A DNA stretch of 64,000 nt from a virus. Location of the stretch: IMG/VR virus record IMGVR_UViG_3300010396_000009, positions 1-64,000 of that record; one strand, 5' to 3'. The notes under the pieces were generated by a model that had not been told where the DNA came from, did not search any database, and saw only the letters and a program-made list of their open reading frames with translations. The position numbers and the translations under genes were made by a program. Shown here in pieces: positions 8,021 to 15,232 of this stretch. Each line of letters opens with the position of its first letter. The first letter of the stretch is position 1.

Positions 8021-8394
8021 TCATAATCTCCTAGTGATCCGTAGGGGTCCTCGAAGTAGAAGTGCTCGTGGTACAGCTTGTCGATTAGGCCCAGGTCCAT
8101 GCCGACCCGGCGCTCGAAGCAGTCGACGAGCCACCGCTCGCGCTGCTCGTAGTAGTCCTGCCACGGCTGGGCGTCTCGCTTGGGCTGATACGGCCAGAGC
8201 AAGTCGACGTTGTGCGGCGTGATCTCACGACCGTCGACTGTGAGGACGCAGCTGAGGCCACCGTGTCTCAGCGAGTACGTGTGGCCGCAACGGGTCACAG
8301 TGTACTCGACCCAGCCGTACGGGTCCTCCCGCGGGCCCTCCGTGCCGCTGCGGCGGCGTATGGTGGTGCCGTTACATAGCTTCGTTGAGATCAT
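8017..8394 (-). CDS. Unknown early protein
   Basis: 125 residues, no recognised family. Aromatic- and Arg-rich C-terminal half (WQDYYEQRERWLVDCFERR) and an acidic tail (EDPYGSLGDYE). Overlaps the csrA-like gene by 23 nt at its start and the HTH gene by 4 nt at its stop, so it sits in a coupled string of early genes. Confidence 0.65.
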   Translation of the reverse strand: MISTKLCNGTTIRRRSGTEGPREDPYGWVEYTVTRCGHTYSLRHGGLSCVLTVDGREITPHNVDLLWPYQPKRDAQPWQDYYEQRERWLVDCFERRVGMDLGLIDKLYHEHFYFEDPYGSLGDYE

Positions 8395-8584
8395 CTCGAC
8401 TCTCCTTTCTCATCGGCTCATATGGCAGCTCGCCGCGACGAATCCTAAGATTCGTGGGCGCGCTGATGCCAATGCGGACTCGGGGCTTGTCATTGCCACG
8501 GACCTCGACGATGAGAATCGTGATCTCATTTCCTGGGTCACCGATCACGATGCTCTGACCCAGTTCCCTCGATAAGACAAGCAT
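8372..8584 (-). CDS. csrA: CsrA-like RNA-binding translational regulator
   Basis: 70 residues. It begins MLVLSRELGQSIVIGD and continues ITILIVEVRGN, VRIGISAP and RIRRGEL, following the five-strand CsrA/RsmA fold. The RNA-contacting ends are present: LSR near the N-terminus and an Arg-rich ending beta strand before RGEL. Known CsrA dimers bind GGA in leader RNAs and control translation or stability. AAGGAG precedes the start. A phage copy could reprogramme host carbon metabolism or tune phage mRNAs, whose leaders here often contain GGA. Confidence 0.87.
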   Translation of the reverse strand: MLVLSRELGQSIVIGDPGNEITILIVEVRGNDKPRVRIGISAPTNLRIRRGELPYEPMRKESRDDLNEAM

Positions 8585-8605
8585 TCTTTGCTCCTTCCTT
8601 GATTA

Positions 8606-8878
8606 CTAATTGTTAGAAAACGTCTGAGTCAGCATGTCGCGCAGGTCCTTGCAGTCAGGAACCTCCATGACCTTGCCGTTGGCTATAACATAGCCTGTGT
8701 TCTCGTGATGAGCCACGAAGACAACTCGCCCGTTAAGATTCTTGAGCGAGCGGATCTCGTGCCATTGAAGGGTCTTGAGCAGCTCATTCACCTCACCAGA
8801 CAAGTTAAGCTCGCATGGCTTAACCTGCATTCTGAACGGCATCCCGTGCTCATCAACGAGAGTAATAATCTCGTTCAT
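8606..8878 (-). CDS. Unknown early protein
   Basis: 90 residues, no recognised family. It contains VFVAHHENTGYVIANGKVMEV, a beta-rich central part, and an acidic helix at the end. Start overlaps the stop of the gene at 8875 in an ATGA junction. Confidence 0.65.
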   Translation of the reverse strand: MNEIITLVDEHGMPFRMQVKPCELNLSGEVNELLKTLQWHEIRSLKNLNGRVVFVAHHENTGYVIANGKVMEVPDCKDLRDMLTQTFSNN

Positions 8879-9099
8879 ATGAGCACTAGGACCGGGATCA
8901 GGTTCTGAGCCGAGTGAATGGCGAGCACAGCATCTGCATCGAACATGATGCCGCCGGTCTCAAAGTAGATCGCCCCCTCGCTGGCCTTCAGTGAAAGGCG
9001 CTCGCAGAACATCCGCGCCCCGTTTGACTTTCGGATCTCGACGACTCGCCCGATGATGGGAGAAAGGTCTCGATCCTCGTAGTGCTTCAAGCGTACCAT
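8875..9099 (-). CDS. Unknown small early protein
   Basis: About 74 residues, beta-rich, hydrophobic C-terminus (AVLAIHSAQNLIPVLVLI). The ATG at 9099 is chosen because AAGGAG lies 8 nt upstream; the longer frame to 9162 has no such site. No family recognised. Confidence 0.6.
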   Translation of the reverse strand: MVRLKHYEDRDLSPIIGRVVEIRKSNGARMFCERLSLKASEGAIYFETGGIMFDADAVLAIHSAQNLIPVLVLI

Positions 9100-9234
9100 G
9101 ACATGCTCCTTATAAAAGACATCCCGAGTTTCAGGGCATCGGGAACGCCCGCTCTTGGACACCGAGCGCCTAAGCTCTCGGTGTCCTCGAGTGGAGATTC
9201 CGTTACCGGGATCTGGTCACTTCAGCTACACACC

Positions 9235-9480
9235 CTACACACCCTCGACTCCCAAGCCAAGCAGCTTGGTCTCGAGTCGAGAGACCTCGTCGCGAGCCTT
9301 GCACAGCCGACGATAGGTCGCGACCGCGGGCAGACCACCGAGATCCATGATCTCGACCTCGCGAGCCGATTCACGAGCCTTCTTTTCATCGCTCTCGGCC
9401 CGTCGGGTCATCGCGGCGGCTCGCCGCTCGGCCTTCTGCTCGGGCGTCAGCTTCTTCTTCTCTTTCTTTGTCTTCGCCAT
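9235..9480 (-). CDS. Small Lys/Glu/Arg-rich protein
   Basis: About 81 residues. The first half is almost wholly charged (KTKKEKKKLTPEQKAERRAA), then a short helix ending GLGVEGV. The ATG at 9480 follows AAAGGTGAG. Its composition resembles the disordered N-terminus of its upstream neighbour (9618-10142). Possible nucleic-acid-binding protein. Confidence 0.6.
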   Translation of the reverse strand: MAKTKKEKKKLTPEQKAERRAAAMTRRAESDEKKARESAREVEIMDLGGLPAVATYRRLCKARDEVSRLETKLLGLGVEGV

Positions 9481-9558
9481 GGTCTCACTCACCTTTCTTC
9501 GCTCTAACATTGGTTAAGGGATACAGGATACACAAACCTCTACTCTTCCTCGCTCGCC

Positions 9559-9611
9559 GGAGCTTCCTGCGAAGGGAGCGGTTCCTCGCCTCTCGCCTTC
9601 GCAAGAGCTCC
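9559..9611 (-). terminator. Hairpin after the gene at 9618
   Basis: GCGAAGG (9569-9575) pairs with CCTTCGC (9596-9602), and outside it GGAGCT (9559-9564) pairs with AGCTCC (9606-9611). It follows directly the stop of the paralogue gene at 9618, mirroring the hairpin after the first paralogue. No T-tract. Confidence 0.5.
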
Positions 9612-9617
9612 TCCAGG

Positions 9618-10142
9618 TTAACCCTTCGCATCGGTCGGGATCTTTCCGGCCGCGGCGTCCTGGAACATCTTCATGTACTCGGCCAGCTGCTCTTCGCTGA
9701 GCTCAGTGCGCAGCTCATTGAACAGCTCGCCGAACTTGTCCGCCATCTTGGTGAACTTCTTGATCTTCTTGGCCTCGGTCGGAGAACCACCGGCCTTGAT
9801 CGCGGTGATCTCCTTATTGATCTCATCGATCTTCTTCTGCAGGCGGACCACGCGCTGCTCGAGGAACGGGATCTCGTTCTCGAAGTTGCTGCGCTTCAGC
9901 CGAAGATGAACGGCGGGATCATAATCAGTGGGCCACTCCTTGAGCTTGACCGTGGCCTCGCCGTCAGGGCCCATCTGGAGACCCGGGTACATCACCTTGA
10001 TAACCTTCTCCTTGGGCTCGCGCTTCTTCTTTTCCTTTGGAGCCTTAGTCTCCTCGGTCTTGGTCTCGGGCGCCACATTCTTGGCCTGAGCCTCAGTGAC
10101 AGGTGCTGCTTCGTTCTTCTGACCTCTGTTCTTCTTACTCAT
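9618..10142 (-). CDS. Lys/Glu-rich early protein, paralogue of 5430-5921
   Basis: 174 residues. Disordered Lys/Glu/Ala/Pro-rich N-terminus (about 1-50), a core with VMYPGLQ, KLKEWPTDYDP and KRSNFENEIPFL (about 50-100), then a coiled coil and a C-terminal helix ending in AAAGKIPTDAKG. Shares order and key residues with 5430-5921. AAAGGA lies before the ATG. It has its own consensus promoter (10221-10249) and a structured leader. Function unknown; an abundant early protein is the inference. Confidence 0.75.
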   Translation of the reverse strand: MSKKNRGQKNEAAPVTEAQAKNVAPETKTEETKAPKEKKKREPKEKVIKVMYPGLQMGPDGEATVKLKEWPTDYDPAVHLRLKRSNFENEIPFLEQRVVRLQKKIDEINKEITAIKAGGSPTEAKKIKKFTKMADKFGELFNELRTELSEEQLAEYMKMFQDAAAGKIPTDAKG

Positions 10143-10220
10143 GACGACTTCCTTTCAAGACAGAAAACAGTCGGTGTTGAAACGGCCACCGACACGCCGT
10201 TCTACTTCGCTGATTAAAGC

Positions 10221-10249
10221 ATTATAACGACTCACGACGAACTTGTACA
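10221..10249 (-). promoter_or_regulatory. sigma70-type promoter, TGTACA-N17-TATAAT
   Basis: Minus strand: TGTACA at 10249-10244, 17 nt, TATAAT at 10226-10221. The roughly 70-nt leader can fold: GTCGGTG pairs with CACCGAC a little downstream, an alternative to AACGGC/GCCGTT. It faces the gene starting at 10142. Confidence 0.78.
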
Positions 10250-10258
10250 GGACTCTCC

Positions 10259-10474
10259 CTACTCAAATTGACAGTCCTGCTCGCGCTCCAGGAACGACTC
10301 ATGGCGCTGGCGAGCCCACCGAAGGGCCGCCGGGCGTGTGCTGACACCAGCTTCCCTGAGAGCTGTGAGCAGCTCCTCATCTGTATAGCACTCATCGACG
10401 ACGGAGCATGAACCTTCTCCGAACGTCGGGTCCTGGCGAATCGCCTCGACCAGTGGATCTCGCTTCTTGCTCAT
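10259..10474 (-). CDS. Unknown small early protein
   Basis: About 71 residues, starting MSKKRDPLVEAIRQDP. The ATG at 10474 follows AGAGGAG; the longer frame to 10576 overlaps the next gene's end. It is acidic and helical in the middle (TDEELLTALREAG) with an Arg-rich helix toward the C-terminus. No family recognised. Confidence 0.6.
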   Translation of the reverse strand: MSKKRDPLVEAIRQDPTFGEGSCSVVDECYTDEELLTALREAGVSTRPAALRWARQRHESFLEREQDCQFE

Positions 10475-10575
10475 GATGGCTTGCTCCTCTAAGTAACGGT
10501 CATATTGACGAAGAATAGGCCCGGCCACGGCTGCTATCCGTAGCCAGAACCTCACAGGCTCAGTTCTTATGTACA

Positions 10576-11094
10576 TTATGGTCTGTTCTCCGCAAGGAAG
10601 TTGTTAATCTGATCCGAGTCTCCGACTAACTCGACGAATCCATGACCGCACCAGCGAGCAGTGATGCACCAGTCATGAAGATGCTGCAGTAAGCTCGTCC
10701 ACTTGATCTCATCGAGGGCTTCTTCGAGATCAGCGAATTCTCGATCTGGCTCTTTGAGCAGCTGATCGCATCTAACAGTTCTGCGAATTGGCACCTTCTC
10801 ACCATCTAAGCCCCACTGCTCACTAAGGGCCCAGTTCCATAATCGGCGTTCCGCCTCCTCGAGCGAGACACAGAAATCTGTCGCCGGGTATCCGTCATAC
10901 CCGATGTCGAATCCGCCCTTGCAGATAGAGATCGAGTAGCGAAAGAACGGATCATCTGCTGCCCACTCTGCGGTGATCGGCACTTCGTAGACGAAGCGCG
11001 GTTCGCCGTCTTCTTGAAGATCTCCCTCATGAGGGAGCGGCTTCTTGCTGGTGCAGAGCCTTCGAGATTTTTGAAACTGCTCGAATGTATTCAT
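10576..11094 (-). CDS. Unknown early protein
   Basis: About 172 residues, no recognised family. A beta-rich centre with PFFRYSISICKGGFDIGYDGYPATDF and an acidic helix DLEEALDEIKW. The start at 11094 follows GGGAGAAG. Trp-rich (WAADDP, WNWALSEQWG, WCITARWCGHG). Confidence 0.65.
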   Translation of the reverse strand: MNTFEQFQKSRRLCTSKKPLPHEGDLQEDGEPRFVYEVPITAEWAADDPFFRYSISICKGGFDIGYDGYPATDFCVSLEEAERRLWNWALSEQWGLDGEKVPIRRTVRCDQLLKEPDREFADLEEALDEIKWTSLLQHLHDWCITARWCGHGFVELVGDSDQINNFLAENRP

Positions 11095-11154
11095 GACTTC
11101 TCCCATGGGGTCCAGTTAATGCGATTAGTCAGCTTGGTTAGGCACATGCTCGCC

Positions 11155-11364
11155 TTATGCACCTCGGGGGTAGTGAGAAACTACCTGCTGGCAGAAGTAG
11201 CACATCTCGAGAGGGTTAAACGTGACGCAGATGTCGCAGATTCTAAGCTGCCTGGACTTTGAATCCGGGGTGACCTCATCGCACTGCTCGAGCTCAGCAT
11301 ATTCCTTGGCAAGGTCAGCGATCTGCTCGAGTCGATCACTGTCCAATCTTCCTACAGTCGGCAT
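11155..11364 (-). CDS. Small zinc-ribbon-like protein
   Basis: 69 residues. CDIC and CYFC pairs separated by 11 residues suggest a compact zinc ribbon at the C-terminal half; the N-terminal half is an acidic helix. The leader AGGAGAAGCAAG before the ATG is identical to that of the upstream gene at 11632. Confidence 0.6.
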   Translation of the reverse strand: MPTVGRLDSDRLEQIADLAKEYAELEQCDEVTPDSKSRQLRICDICVTFNPLEMCYFCQQVVSHYPRGA

Positions 11365-11374
11365 CTTGCTTCTC

Positions 11375-11632
11375 CTAGAGGGACAACAATTGATTAACGA
11401 ACTGCCAGGACTTGTAAACGGTCATTTGCTTGATCTCATCATCGGCATCCTTGCACCAGAGCTCGAAGACCCGAAGATCATTAGCCCAGTAGTCATCTTC
11501 GCCTTCGCCCCAGACGGTTATGACCATTGGCTGCCTGCTGCGGTCGCAGTACCAGATGTCTGCATCCTCGTCTCGCCCGACGAAAACACAGCTGCTACAC
11601 TTGGCCCACTTGTATTTCGGTTCACACAGCAT
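11375..11632 (-). CDS. Small Cys-rich early protein
   Basis: 85 residues with CSSC followed by C29 and C60, a possible metal site, and an acidic centre (GEGEDDYWANDLRVF). AGGAGAAGCAAG precedes the ATG. It is the first gene after the structured, gene-free segment 11640-12030. No family recognised. Confidence 0.62.
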   Translation of the reverse strand: MLCEPKYKWAKCSSCVFVGRDEDADIWYCDRSRQPMVITVWGEGEDDYWANDLRVFELWCKDADDEIKQMTVYKSWQFVNQLLSL

Positions 11633-11639
11633 CTTGCTT

Positions 11640-12030
11640 CTCCTGTTCTACGAGAGACCTGTCTCATTCAGCGGCGGTAGGTCATCTCCGCCGGATCCCG
11701 GGCTACCATGCCGGGATTTCGACTACCTGTCTTGTGCTACGCCCGCTGTCACCGGGAGGTTGTCTATAGCTCACGCCGGGGATAGTGCCGGTCTACTGCC
11801 TGCTCTAGGCAGATCGTGATTGGCTGCAGTCCAGTCGTACCACCTGAGATGAGAGGGGCTGCGATGTGGGAACAGATTCGCGGATGCCCGGTGTTACTGC
11901 TGCATAGGCCTGTCAAATTGTCAAAGAGCCTGGCAGATGGAGCTGCCAGCCGTCTTCGGAGGTAGTGACACCTCCTCGGTCTCTGTGAGGAGCACGGGCC
12001 GTCGGACACAACCTGGCCGTTGTGTCCTCC
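11640..12030 (-). ncRNA. Candidate structured RNA or leader with tandem hairpins
   Basis: About 390 nt without a convincing gene, between the leftward genes at 12043 and 11632. Perfect hairpins seen: 11672-11693 (6 bp), 11695-11717 (7 bp, 9-nt loop), 11930-11949 (7 bp, 6-nt loop), 11958-11975 (6 bp, 6-nt loop) and 12004-12027 (9 bp, 6-nt loop), plus CTGCCT/AGGCAG around 11797-11813. A boxA-like motif lies between them. It could be an antitermination leader, a terminator array or a stand-alone RNA. No known RNA family was recognised by eye. Confidence 0.5.
11911..11929 (-). promoter_or_regulatory. boxA-like antitermination element
   Basis: Minus strand GCTCTTTGACAATTTGACA, which matches the bacterial rRNA and lambda-type boxA core GCTCTTTAACA at all but one base. 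It directly follows a 7-bp hairpin (11930-11949), the hairpin-then-boxA order of rRNA leaders. BoxA RNA is known to recruit NusB and S10. It is placed ahead of the roughly 11.6-kb early operon. Confidence 0.55.
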
Positions 12031-12042
12031 GGTTCGGGCTCG

Positions 12043-12492
12043 CTACTTGAGCGGCTTGGTCCCGTTGATGGTCAGGTTGAAGCTCAGCGTGGCGGGAAGC
12101 CGCACACCGTCAACCACCACCGTGGTCTGCTCCGAGATCGTCCAGCCGAGGCTCTTGTCGGGGTTCTCGTACTTCACCCTGGCCGAGTACGGCACCTTGC
12201 CGACGGCCACCTCGATGGGCTTGGCGTGCTGGGCAAACCGCTCCCTGGTCATCACCGAGGTGACGGCCTGGTGCCTGGCCTGCTTCCGCAGCTTCTTGGC
12301 CTCGCTGCTCATCAGCACAGCGATCTCCTCCATGCTCAGTCCCATCGCCAGCCAGGCATTCCGCTTGGCGTCGACCTCCGCTGCCGCTGCGGCGTTCTGC
12401 GGGGTGATACCCGTCTGCAGCCTGGCCTCGACCTGGGCCAGGGATTCGCCAACGCTGCTCATCTTCGATGATGCTGTGTTACGACGGCTCAT
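12043..12492 (-). CDS. Unknown early protein
   Basis: 149 residues, Ala- and Ser-rich helical N-terminus, then a beta-rich end (RLPATLSFNLTINGTKPL). No family recognised. AGGAGA precedes the ATG. Two long frames on the other strand over the same DNA lack such a signal and were set aside. This is the first leftward gene after the AT-rich segment and the 9-bp hairpin 12004-12027 lies just past its stop. Confidence 0.65.
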   Translation of the reverse strand: MSRRNTASSKMSSVGESLAQVEARLQTGITPQNAAAAAEVDAKRNAWLAMGLSMEEIAVLMSSEAKKLRKQARHQAVTSVMTRERFAQHAKPIEVAVGKVPYSARVKYENPDKSLGWTISEQTTVVVDGVRLPATLSFNLTINGTKPLK

Positions 12493-12812
12493 GACATGTC
12501 TCCTGTGTGGACCAACCGCTACGCCACCCAGGTCGCCATGCGGATACCGCTAGGTCCTAGGTCGGATCGTAGTATTAAAATCCGATCGCATTATAGTATA
12601 AAATTGCAAAGATTAAAAATTTTTATTTAGTTTTCACTAACTCATGTGCAGCACACAACTTAGGGACGCGGCCACTAGTATACAAATGAGCAGTAGATAC
12701 TTTTTGTATATCATGACATATTTGCTACTTTTTAATTAAAAATTTGGCTAAATTTTTATACATAAAATGATGATCGTCCCTAAGTTCATACAATGAGTAT
12801 ATTATATTTAAT
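12493..12812. other. AT-rich intergenic segment with inverted repeat
   Basis: No gene seen in about 320 bp. Strikingly AT-rich compared with its surroundings from about 12570. Holds a perfect 12-bp inverted repeat AACTTAGGGACG (12657-12668) and its complement (12775-12786), a 14-bp palindrome TTTTTAATTAAAAA (12729-12742), and a minus-strand TATAAT at 12595-12590 without a good -35 box, next to a TCGGAT/ATCCGA pair. It probably contains the early leftward promoter or operator and the edge of the inserted HNH gene. Confidence 0.55.
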
Positions 12813-13337
12813 ATGAACAATCAATTAAAACAATTGACGTTTAACTTCCAAGTGGACCATTTTCATGAAGGTCTACTTCTGCGAAAGATTCCTAATGAAA
12901 CAGGGTTCTTCGCTAGAGAAGATGGAACTATCTGGACTACTTGGATTAACAGGGGCAGAGGAAAACGAAGACATGAGTGGATTATGGGAGATGAGTACTT
13001 ACCAGTACATTTAAGTTTATGCGGTAAGCACCCGCATGTTAAGCTTTGGACAAAAGTCTACCATGTAGGGGTTGTCATTCTTACTACTTTCATAGGGCCA
13101 TGTCCGCCAGGACTAGAGTGTTGTCACGGGCCAGACGACAATCCTATGAATAATGCTGTAAGTAATCTTAGATGGGATACTAGATCTGCTAACGTAAAAG
13201 ACAGAAAATTTTCAAAGCTAGACGCTGAGCAAAGACAAGAAATTAAGTAAGAGTACGCTGATGGGACTAAAGTTGCAGAGATAGCTATATTGTTTGGAGT
13301 ATCGAAGAATTCTATTTATTTAGCTCTTCGAAGTTAG
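12813..13337 (+). pseudogene. HNH homing-type endonuclease, interrupted by an in-frame TAA
   Basis: The only rightward gene. The first 145 codons encode an HNH_3-like nuclease: VGVVILTTFIGPCPPG, CCHGPDDNPMNNA and NLRWDT are the usual signatures. At 13248-13250 a TAA interrupts ...QRQEIK, but the same frame continues for 28 sense codons (EYADGTKVAEIAILFG then VSKNSIYLAL) to TAG at 13335-13337, giving the resolvase-like helix-turn-helix typical of the C-terminus of these nucleases. It is AT-rich, on the opposite strand and beside the polymerase gene, all pointing to a mobile gene. It converges on the polymerase stop with 4 nt of overlap. A decayed gene is most likely. Confidence 0.75.
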
Positions 13338-15232
13338 CCAAGCGGCTCCAAGTGCTGCTCACGCTCCTTGCTCTTGGCGTGCAGCCAGTTCTCGGTGGAC
13401 CAGCCGACGGTGGCCCTGATCGGCACGCAGAACGGCTTGCTCGGCGCGTCTAGTACTGTCACGATGCGCCTGAGTAAATTATCATCTTTCTCGAGCAGCT
13501 CGAGCGGGGCGTACCCAACGATCTCGTCATGCACTGACGCCACTTGTAGTAGCTCTGGCACTTCGTCGTTGAGCGCCACCATGCGCTCTTTCAAAAGGTC
13601 GCCGGCGCCCGACTGACATACAGCGTTGAACGCCTTATGAGCCCACTTCTCATCGAGGATCCTGCGACGCCCATAGTGATTTCGCACATAGCCGCGCTTG
13701 CGACATGCAGCCGACGCCTGCCGCGAGGCCTGCTTGAGCTCAGGCAATAACTTATTATGGTAGTCGTTATAGATCTTCAGAGCCCGCTGCTCGCACAGCA
13801 TCTGAATCATCGCGCCGCGAGACTCGGGTCTCACGCCTGATGCATCGACCTCCTTGATGATGTCACCGACGAAGTCTTCATTGATCGCCAGCGTCGCCAC
13901 GGTCTTTTTCTTGCCACCGCCGTATCCCATCATAAAGTTGATCGTCTTCGCTGGCTCGCGTGGGCACGGCACAGAATCAGCAACGTACTGGTGAAAGTCT
14001 GTCCAGGGGTTTGCTACGTAAGCATCTATGCAGTTCTTGTTCTCTGTGTAGTGCACGATTATGCGGAATTCTATTTGTGAGTAGTCAGCTACTACGATTC
14101 CGTAACCCTCTGGTGGTATGATCAGAGTCTTCGCTATTTTACTCAGCTGCTGTAGATTTGGATCACTGCAGCTCATGCGCCCGGTGCGCACGCTTTGATT
14201 ATACGTCGCGTGCATTCGCCCGCGAGGATCAACGATCTCTTGCCACTTCTCGAGAAATAGCGACCTGAGGTTCTCGCACTTGCGGTACTCAATCATCGCG
14301 TTGATGAGATCTTTAGGTGAGCCCGGATACTTCTTATAGAGCTTTAGAGCGTTCTTATCGAAGCTCGGACCAGGCACGCCGGTCTCGGTAGTGGGCTCCG
14401 TCCACGCCAGTACAGGGAGACCAAACTGGTTGCACAGGATATCATAGCAGTCCTTGCTGCTCGTCGGGAGAAAGGATCTACCCGCGAGCTTGTCCATCTG
14501 CGCATCGAGCTCATACATCTTGATGAGCGTGCGCATCTCAGCTTTCTTGAGCTCTGTGGGATTCACTAGGATGCCGCGCTGCTCCATCTCGAATAGCAGC
14601 CGGGTTACTCGATGCTCAGTATACTGGACTCCCAGCGACTCTTCGGGCATCTTATCCTTGATATAGCTATAAAGAGCCTTTGTGGCTTTTATATCTATAC
14701 AAGCGTACTCGGCCAGGATATCTATCGGGATGCGACCGTAGTCCTTGTTCCCGGCGAGGTACGGCACCATCGCCAAGCCAAATTTGTCAATATCGAAGTC
14801 ACACCACTGCTTGGATAGCACATCGAGTCCATAGCCGCCCTTGAACTGTCTGTCTGAGTCGACTAATTTAGCGTCATTGACCGTGCAGATCATTTCGGTC
14901 GACGACTTCGGAGATAATCCCAGGTCAGTCGCTGAGACATGGGCGTCGAACTTTATGTTATGATTCACCCAGCGCTTTGTAGCCATCAGCACATCAGACC
15001 ACCAGCCCGTGATCATCAGGTGCCTGGGTACGAAGTGTGTCGGGGCATCAAGACCGAATGACACAGCCGCGCCGATCGCGCTGCAGTGCCCGGTGTGTGG
15101 ATTTACCGCCATGAGCTTTGGATCGCCAGACGATGTCTCAAAGTCAGCGAACAAGTGCTCTATTGATGATGGAACAGCGGGCAGCTCGCTGAACTGCTCA
15201 ACGAGCTGCCCGCCAGACTCAAATGTGATCAT
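13334..15232 (-). CDS. Family A DNA polymerase with 3'-5' exonuclease
   Basis: 632 residues. The exonuclease domain has DFET (30-33), NIKFD (92-96) and YACID (176-180), a complete proofreading site. The polymerase domain has motif A VADYSQIEFR with Asp383, the O-helix KTINFMMGYG (429-438), and motif C VHDE (567-570). The O-helix residue equal to E. coli Phe762 is Phe (F433), which is linked in viral surveys to virulent replication. There is no 5'-3' nuclease domain. The stop overlaps the kinase-side neighbour's operon order; the start overlaps the kinase gene by 4 nt. Confidence 0.94.
   Translation of the reverse strand: MITFESGGQLVEQFSELPAVPSSIEHLFADFETSSGDPKLMAVNPHTGHCSAIGAAVSFGLDAPTHFVPRHLMITGWWSDVLMATKRWVNHNIKFDAHVSATDLGLSPKSSTEMICTVNDAKLVDSDRQFKGGYGLDVLSKQWCDFDIDKFGLAMVPYLAGNKDYGRIPIDILAEYACIDIKATKALYSYIKDKMPEESLGVQYTEHRVTRLLFEMEQRGILVNPTELKKAEMRTLIKMYELDAQMDKLAGRSFLPTSSKDCYDILCNQFGLPVLAWTEPTTETGVPGPSFDKNALKLYKKYPGSPKDLINAMIEYRKCENLRSLFLEKWQEIVDPRGRMHATYNQSVRTGRMSCSDPNLQQLSKIAKTLIIPPEGYGIVVADYSQIEFRIIVHYTENKNCIDAYVANPWTDFHQYVADSVPCPREPAKTINFMMGYGGGKKKTVATLAINEDFVGDIIKEVDASGVRPESRGAMIQMLCEQRALKIYNDYHNKLLPELKQASRQASAACRKRGYVRNHYGRRRILDEKWAHKAFNAVCQSGAGDLLKERMVALNDEVPELLQVASVHDEIVGYAPLELLEKDDNLLRRIVTVLDAPSKPFCVPIRATVGWSTENWLHAKSKEREQHLEPLG

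Noticed and set aside
11764-12009. 81-codon leftward frame in the hairpin-rich gap
   Set aside because: No ribosome site, Arg/Pro/Ser/His-rich composition unlike the other proteins, and it crosses several perfect hairpins.
12020-12553. Long rightward reading frames over the gene at 12043-12492
   Set aside because: They overlap a leftward gene with AGGAGA and normal protein composition; the rightward frames have no ribosome site and are Pro/Arg/Leu-heavy from GC-rich antisense.
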